Of a stretch of DNA of 64,000 bases, positions 58,334-64,000 are shown one piece after another. The translations under genes and the position numbers were made by a program. The notes under the pieces were generated by a model. That model did not search any database. It was given only the letters and a program-made list of their open reading frames with translations, and had not been told where the DNA came from. The stretch covers positions 62,001 to 126,000 of the forward strand of contig JADGKB010000012.1 in assembly GCA_027604185.1 (NCBI GenBank), in the 5' to 3' direction. This DNA comes from Boothiomyces macroporosus (taxonomy: Eukaryota > Chytridiomycota > Chytridiomycetes > Rhizophydiales > Terramycetaceae). The number at the start of each line of letters is the position of its first letter. Positions within the stretch are counted from its first letter, which is position 1.

Positions 58334-59046
58334 TCAAGAAACCGGAGCTACAGAAGTCTTGAACAGTCCATCAGGTCTTTGTTCCTCTTCTTTGATAAAC
58401 TGTAAAACTTCATCCACAAATGTTCCCGCTTTCCCACTTGCTAAATCCTCTTTGTAAGTGGTGGCTCTTGCAATAGCTTCCTTGAAAATTGTTACCACAT
58501 TACTTCCATCGCTAGCAGATACAAAATAAAACGGCAAATCCTGCTCATTACCTCCTCTCTCTATTCTTCTCTTTTCTACAAACGCGAATGATTTCGTAGC
58601 TCTTGAAGGGTCCATATCAATCTTGTTCGCAACAACAATAACCGGCATCTTTATACCACGATGTGAAACTAATTCTTCATACCAAGTATCCAAATTCTTG
58701 TACCTATATTAATAAATCTTACGTTATCTTTCTAGTAACGTCAAAAACTAGGATACAACAATGAGCTCCGTGGTAGTAACTGGCATGCATACTTAAAAAG
58801 CGCTCTTGCCCAGCTGTATCCCAAAAATCAACTTCTAAATTTTCAGATGGGGTTTGTGGATTTGGACATACATGCCTGTACAATGTCAAGGCATAAGTAG
58901 AAGACTGGTGGGGGATGTAATCGTCAAGTAAATATCTTTCCATGAGTTTAGATTTCCCTACTGCAGAGTCTCCTAATAAGATAATCTTGTGAGTTGCAAA
59001 GTACCTTTATATCTGCTGGTTTCTCTACCTTTTGAATGTCTTTCAT
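58334..59046 (-). CDS. RABL2: RABL2-like small GTPase (ciliary)
   Basis: Exons 59046-59005, 58985-58723 and 58703-58334 (two 19-nt introns), predicted 224 aa. It follows RABL2 closely: IILLGDSAVGKSKLMERYL, STYALTLYRH, VDFWDTAGQERFLSMHASYYHGAHCCILVFDV, VVANKID and YFVSASDGSNVV. RABL2 binds IFT-B and controls entry of IFT trains into cilia; the family is restricted to flagellated lineages. The frame stays open upstream to an ATG at 59208, which would add 54 residues (GILDYICNVQTRKALWELI...) not present in RABL2; I chose 59046 because it matches the family's short N-terminus. Confidence 0.92.
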
Positions 59047-59337
59047 GAACGCGTATAAAAAGATGAATTTGCTGTTGATGATTTTGGGTGCATAAATGCC
59101 TTCAAGTTTGTTTATCAGTTCCCACAAAGCTTTCCTAGTCTGAACGTTGCAAATATAGTCCAGGATACCAGCGTTGGCATAAATTCCACCGTGAACTACA
59201 AACACCATATCTGAATAGATATACTAATGTATTCGTAAAATGCATTCAGAAAGCTAATAATATCGGCCATTCACTATTAAAAAGGTTTATTAATTGGCCC
59301 ATCTTGTAATTCGTACTTCACACCAGATGATTACAAG

Positions 59338-59814
59338 CTACTTTTTTTTCTTGTTGAATGTTTCTTCCCAGGATCTAGCTCTACTTTTCCATGCAAATTT
59401 ATCTTTAGGGAGATTAGATGTCGGTTTGTATTCGGGAATTCCTTCCCATTTCTTAGCTGGATTAGCTTCAGCGTCGTGTCTGATACTCAGAATAGTTCCT
59501 TTGAATGGAATTCTGTTGATATTATTAATTAAATACTCTGCTGCATTTTTGTCTATTGATGCGAATCCAAAGAGCTTTGGTTCCCTCGTAGTTTTGTTGA
59601 AAGCAATTTCACACTTTTGAGCGTATCCAAATCCATCTAGAAATTCATACAGTTCATCGCTTGTAGTTCCAAGAGGAATATTCTGGATAAAGACCCTTTG
59701 TAAATCTTCTTTTAAATTCTTTAGCCTATCGCTGTATACCGCTGGAATAACGCTGGGAAATGCCGTCCTGATTTGGGAATATAAATATGGACGCTTTACT
59801 ATTCTAAAGTTCAT
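59338..59814 (-). CDS. Small RRM protein
   Basis: Single exon, 158 aa. One RNA-recognition motif: RNP2 is RVFIQNI and RNP1 is KLFGFASI, with DELYEFLDGFGYAQKCEI between. The N-terminus is basic and lacks acidic residues up to about position 29 (MNFRIVKRPYLYSQIRTAF), consistent with mitochondrial import, and the end is WEETFNKKKK. Specific role unknown; a mitochondrial or nuclear RNA-binding factor is inferred. The start codon is 30 bp from the divergent SGT2 start. Confidence 0.85.
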   Translation of the reverse strand: MNFRIVKRPYLYSQIRTAFPSVIPAVYSDRLKNLKEDLQRVFIQNIPLGTTSDELYEFLDGFGYAQKCEIAFNKTTREPKLFGFASIDKNAAEYLINNINRIPFKGTILSIRHDAEANPAKKWEGIPEYKPTSNLPKDKFAWKSRARSWEETFNKKKK

Positions 59815-59844
59815 TGGAAACCAAAAGAAAAAAGTCTAGAAAAA

Positions 59845-60857
59845 ATGGGTGATCAAAAGAAGCTTGCTTATGCGATTTGCGATTTCCTCTCCAGAAACAT
59901 TAAAAATGGGACAATCAAGAGCGACGACGCAGAAGGAATCGAAGGTAAATTTAGTACTGATTTCAGTTGCGATTCAATGCATTGGGGAAGCATTTGGAGT
60001 CAGCTACCCTGAAAACACTGAATTGAAGGCAGCAGCAAATCTGGAACAAGTATTCAATGTATTCCTAAAGACCCAAGAACAAGCGCAACCAAAGAAGAAG
60101 GAGAAAGTGGTCAACAAGGAATTGGCGGAAGACTTGAAATCTCAAGGCAACAAATTATTGGCAACAAAGAACTATGCTGAAGCAATTGTAAAATACACTG
60201 AAGCCATTGAAGCGGACGATACTAATGCCGTGTATTATTCAAACAGAGCTGCTGCTTATTCTCAACAAGGAAACCATGAATTGGCTGCGCAAGATGCCAA
60301 GCAAGCATTGAAGATTAACCCAGATTATTCAAAAGCGTATTCCAGACTAGGACATGCTGAATACTGTCTTGGAAATTATCAAGCTGCTGTTGATGCTTAT
60401 ACAAAAGGCAGTGAAATGGAACCAAATAACGCTTCAATTAAACAATCACTTGCTGCTGCTCAACAAAAGTTGGGATCTGTTTCTCGTCAAGCTGCAGATC
60501 CAGTTGGTTCAAGTCCATTTGGTGGAATGGGAGGAATGCCTGACATCTCTCAAATGATGAAGTATATCTGGTTAATATTAGTGATCCAAATATCATGAAT
60601 ATGGCCGCAAAGATGATGAGCAACCCTGCTGTAGCTAATATGATGAGCAACCCAGCTATTGCAAATATGATGAATGGTGCCAGAAACGGTGGTGGTATGC
60701 CAGATATTGCTTCCTTGATGAACAACCCTGAAATTGCGCAAATGTAATATTGATTAATATTAGGGCATCTTCATTGATGAGTGATCCCGAAGCAATGAAC
60801 ACTTTGATGAGCAATCCAGCCCTAGCAAACTTGGCAAAGAATTTACCTAAAGAATAA
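59845..60857 (+). CDS. SGT2: SGT2 (SGTA) co-chaperone
   Basis: Exons 59845-59944, 59967-60561, 60582-60743 and 60764-60857 (introns 22, 20, 20 nt), predicted 316 aa. The N-terminal dimerisation domain KKLAYAICDFLSRNI then VAIQCIGEAFGV is the GET4/5-binding module. Three TPR motifs (LKSQGNKLLATKNYAEAIVKY onward) bind HSP70/90. The C-terminus has repeated MMSNPA(V/I)ANMM and LMSNPALANL units, the methionine-rich substrate-binding part. SGT2 hands tail-anchored proteins to the GET pathway. The two last introns interrupt the NP-repeat region. Confidence 0.95.
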
Positions 60858-60948
60858 ATTGATTTTAATTTCATTTTTTTCTTTTGGTTGAATTGGTGTT
60901 TAATATCTGTTGCCCTAACATGCAAAATGTCTTCCTCAAGCTATCAAC

Positions 60949-61134
60949 TTGAAAAATCAAGAAATCAACCTGAAAACACAAGAATTGCTCAATCGTCTTG
61001 CACATTTGGATGATAAACTAGGGGCATCAATTAGATTATGTGATGGTATAGTGGCAGCCACCAATTTAGATGTTTCAACTGCTGAAATCTTTCAAAATCG
61101 CATACCAAACACGGGCCAAATTGACCACAATTAA
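60949..61134 (+). CDS. Uncertain small open frame
   Basis: About 60 codons with a protein-like amphipathic helix (LNRLAHLDDKLGASIRLCDG) but no in-frame ATG; no usual intron connects it to an upstream start. It could be a small complex subunit with an unseen first exon, or chance. Together with 61135-61394, where nothing was recognised, it fills the 536-bp gap between SGT2 and SAS-6. Confidence 0.25.
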   Translation: MKNQEINLKTQELLNRLAHLDDKLGASIRLCDGIVAATNLDVSTAEIFQNRIPNTGQIDHN

Positions 61135-61394
61135 ACTCTACTAAATTCTTTCAGCTAAATAAAGGTGTTTTATACACTCGAATGGCCTGTTCGATACTCT
61201 TTCATGTGGTGCGATATCTGATTAATGACTCTTTCATGTGATACGAACTTGATCTATATTTACTTGAAATAACAGAATTTCTTTCCCAGTTTGCAGTCGA
61301 GTATCTCACAGATCAGTAATCAAAAAGCAATTAAAAGCTCAAACAGACTTTAAAGTTGCAAAGTTTTTCATTTTTGTCTGAACTCGAGAATCTA

Positions 61395-63181
61395 ATGGAA
61401 GTGCTGTTCAACAAACCAATCTCCCTACAAATCAAAAATCAAACCGAGAACAAAAAGCCGATAAATATTAAAATATCGCAGATACAAAAGGAAGTAAAAA
61501 AAGTATTTGTTTACTAACCAAGCTCAACTTTCAACTTACGGACGAAACGGATCCCTTCTTTTTCTTTTACTTGGATATTATTGAGCAAGACTTCCACTTT
61601 ATAAAGCAGGAGCAAGGACTACTGATTGATTTTGTAGAGTTCCCAGTTAAATTTATAGAGCTTTTGGAGGCGTGTATTGCAAGTGGAAAAGATCTTCACC
61701 CAAAGTAATCCATTGGTAATAATAGGTTTGTTGCGCAGCTACAGCAGGATGATCGCTATTCTACTTTTTCAATAATTGAAGCAAACTCCTTCAAGCAAAT
61801 CAATCACCTCTCCTTAAAGTTCAATCAAGGGAATGATTCTACCATTAAAGAGTACTTGGCAACAGTAGTAAAGGACTTTAAAGTACTTTGTTTCTCACGT
61901 AGACTCAAACCCACAATCTGCAACAGGCTCTTTCTCAATCAACTAGATCTTGCAGGGAATCTGAACAATTAATATCAAAGATAAGTGCAGAACTGGATCA
62001 GCTCAAGATTAAGCACTCTGAAGAAATGAATATTTTGAAACAAAATCATTTGATAGAACTTACCAAAGAGAAGGAACGCTTTATGGGAGATAAAGACAGT
62101 TTTAGAGAGACTAATGAGCAATTATTGCAGAGCACTAGATCAGACTATGAACTAAAAGTTAAAGATTTATCGGAAAAACTTAATAGCCTAAACGTATCCT
62201 ATTCTCATATTCTGAAACACTCTCAATCTTTGGAAACAGCAAACTCAGAGCTCACAAAAAAGTTGGAATCTGTCACTCAGGATTTATCGTTTTCTAGACA
62301 GGAGAGTGAACGATTGTCAGTTACCAAGCAGCATCTTCAGGACTCCAACAAAATGCAAGCTGCAAAGATTGGCATTTTGGAAGCAAATTTAAAAGAAACG
62401 GAAGAAAGAGAACGTGCAGCTTTGGAAGAGAAAAAGAAAGCGCTAGATAAAGTCGATTTGATACAGATTCAAATAGTAATCTTGCTTTAAACTAGAAACG
62501 TGAGGAGGACTCTGTTCAAGTATTAAAACATCAGGTAGAAGGATTAGAGCAAGGGCTGAAAAAGGCTGGAGAGGAAATCAACAAGGTATAATATACTAAT
62601 TCAGGGTAATGAGATTATCAAGCGTTTGCAGCTGGACTTGAAGAATGCAAAAACCAAGATCAAGCTAAAGAATACTGTTACTCTTCAGCAAGAAAAGCTC
62701 TTGGATGAGCGAATGGCTTCGATAGAAACTTTGCAAAAAGAACTTGCTCAATCACATAAAACTAGCCAAGAACAGCAAACAGATTTGGAGACCAAATCAA
62801 AGAAAATCACAGATTTGACTTCCCAATTGGAAGAAAGCAGAAAAATTATTGAAGATAACAATAGAGGTAAATCGGTTCTAACAAGTTATTGAATGGCTGC
62901 ACAAGCAATTGAATGAAGAAGCACTGCAGAAACCATTATATTCAAAAGGGTTTACTCAGATCGACTTTTCCAAATATACTACTGTAGAGCCAGAAAAATA
63001 TGCAGACTATAGGCAAACACCTAAACAAAAAGAAGAAATGGTCTTTACACCAAGAGAAAGAGAGCTTCCTTCCGTTCCAAGAACAGTTACACCCAACCTT
63101 CCCAAATTTACTCAACCTACCACTAGTATTCCGTTAAAATTTGATCAGCCAGTTGTCCAGCCTAAAAGTAGTTACTTTTAA
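61395..63181 (+). CDS. SAS6: SAS-6 centriole cartwheel protein
   Basis: Exons 61395-61502, 61523-61704, 61726-61882, 61903-62475, 62496-62585, 62605-62866 and 62886-63181 (introns 19-21 nt), predicted 555 aa. The N-terminal head domain reads VLFNKPISLQIKNQ, LTDETDPFFFYLDIIEQDF, QGLLIDFVEFP, and the PISA-like motif region NSFKQINHLSLKFNQGND. A long coiled coil follows (NEIIKRLQLDLKNAKTKIKL, NTVTLQQEKLL), then VIEWLHKQLNE and an unstructured Pro-rich tail. SAS-6 sets the nine-fold symmetry of centrioles and basal bodies, so this organism builds flagella. Confidence 0.95.
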
Positions 63182-63192
63182 TAAAAAGAGAT

Positions 63193-64000
63193 TTATTCGC
63201 TAGAATTATTTTCTGGATTCTGTTTAAAAAGGAATTCTGCCAAGTAATCAATTGGATCCTCTGGCCGAATTTTAGCAACTTCTACCAGTCCAGCAGTTAA
63301 AGTAGGCATAATATACTTTACCAAGTAGTTTCTTAATGGCTCGGATTGGATTTCCAATACTTCCTGCTCTTGTTTACGCACTTGTTCCAACTTTGCATTC
63401 CATTCCGCAGTTGCTTTGTTGTGGCGTTCAATTTCTTCTTGCTGTCTCTTAAATCGCTCTTCAGCAGCTGCTGCTTCGGCATTCAACTAACGTTAGAATA
63501 ATATACTTTTGCTTTTTCAGCTTCTTTTCTTTCTGCTGCAATTTGCTCTGGAGTTAGTCCGTAATTTCGAGGTTCGCCCAATTCTTTTTGGATTTGCTCA
63601 ATGATTTGATTAGTTTCGAGTAATTCAGCTTGCAAAATTGCCGGACTGATTTCTAATTCATCGAAATAATTCAAAACGGTTAATTCGTCAGTGTTGTTCT
63701 TTCTGAAATCATCCAGTCTTTTTGTCAACGCTAAATTAATGTATTTCTACCTTCTTCAGAATTCTTTGTGCCTACTACAGCAGATTCAGGTAATTTTTGT
63801 ATCCTTTGTTTGATGGCCAAGTCAGACATTTCGATTGTGAACACAAACTCTGGAACGACCACGTCATCAACAACAGGAATAATTCTTTCTTCTTTTCCAT
63901 CATCGTCCGAGGCTTCGTTAGTAATATTTACGTTTAAATAATTCGGCTGCTTCCTCCATGGTAGTTGGGAAACCATCGAGTATATAACCCTGATTCTTGC
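63193..64000 (-). CDS. AK7: Adenylate kinase 7-like protein, 5' part outside window
   Basis: Exons 64000-63932 (partial), 63912-63751, 63730-63507 and 63486-63193; introns 19, 20, 20 nt. Visible parts: NQGYILDGFPTTMEEA (NMP-kinase core), FTIEMSDLAIKQRI, a coiled segment (AAAAEERFKRQQEEI), and a C-terminal Dpy-30 motif (LRNYLVKYIMPTLTAGL then PIDYLAEFLFKQNPE). An adenylate kinase fused to Dpy-30 is the AK7 architecture, an axonemal enzyme balancing ATP/ADP/AMP in flagella. It converges on SAS-6 with 11 bp between, two flagellar genes side by side. The N-terminus, including the P-loop, lies beyond 64000. Confidence 0.92.

Overview
This is a compact, AT-rich eukaryotic nuclear segment with about 36 protein genes packed on both strands. 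Intergenic gaps are often tens of bases, and the MPP-alpha and LCP5 start codons lie only 42 bp apart. No rRNA, tRNA, CRISPR or prokaryotic features were seen. Its hallmark is introns of almost uniform 18-23 nt (mode 20), with a TAAT/TAAC branch-like element a few bases from the 3' end. I placed about 110 of them by reading frame and protein homology, so nearly every gene appears as broken open frames unless these are removed.

The gene content points to a flagellated (zoosporic) fungus or a close fungal relative. Centriole/axoneme genes are present (SAS-6, adenylate kinase 7 with a Dpy-30 tail, RABL2, a TEX47-like protein). So are a CSL transcription factor (an opisthokont/amorphean family) and fungal-flavoured families (SLM1-type BAR-PH protein, LYC1-like acetyltransferase, DUF4360 secreted protein, KIN1-like kinase). 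Mitochondria (MPP-alpha), peroxisomes (PEX11, DJP1/CAJ1-type DnaJ) and the shikimate pathway (chorismate synthase) are also represented. A Rozella/Cryptomycota-like or aphelid-like organism is my best guess; this is inference only.

Layout: 0.3-5.7 kb coiled-coil gene and two divergent DUF676 lipase genes; 5.7-9.2 kb unknown coiled-coil protein, GlpA-type dehydrogenase with a BFD domain, isochorismatase-like hydrolase; 9.5-15 kb MON2; 15-16.6 kb rhodanese + dual-specificity phosphatase; 16.6-18 kb the largest gene-free stretch, with a hAT-like MITE; 18-24.2 kb PRP19, TEX47-like, acyl-CoA dehydrogenase, CSL factor; 24.3-29.3 kb DUF4360, MPP-alpha, LCP5/neuroguidin, kynureninase; 29.3-37.6 kb unknown coiled-coil protein, PEX11, DnaJ, WDR5, kinesin-5; 37.8-45.4 kb LYC1-like, KIN1-like kinase, unknown protein, SLM1-like; 45.6-56.6 kb ABCC transporter, UFD4/TRIP12 HECT ligase, USP protein, S28 peptidase; 57-64 kb chorismate synthase, RABL2, RRM protein, SGT2, SAS-6, AK7 (cut by the window edge).

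The most unusual material is in the splicing. Two neighbouring genes contain introns abutting end to end with no exon between them. Two introns can only be resolved with a TG 3' end, one apparently ends in GG, and two use GC-AG ends. Also notable are a three-domain DUF676 protein whose first domain has lost its nucleophile, a bacterial-type GlpA/BFD enzyme, and a probable hAT-derived MITE with an 8-bp target duplication.
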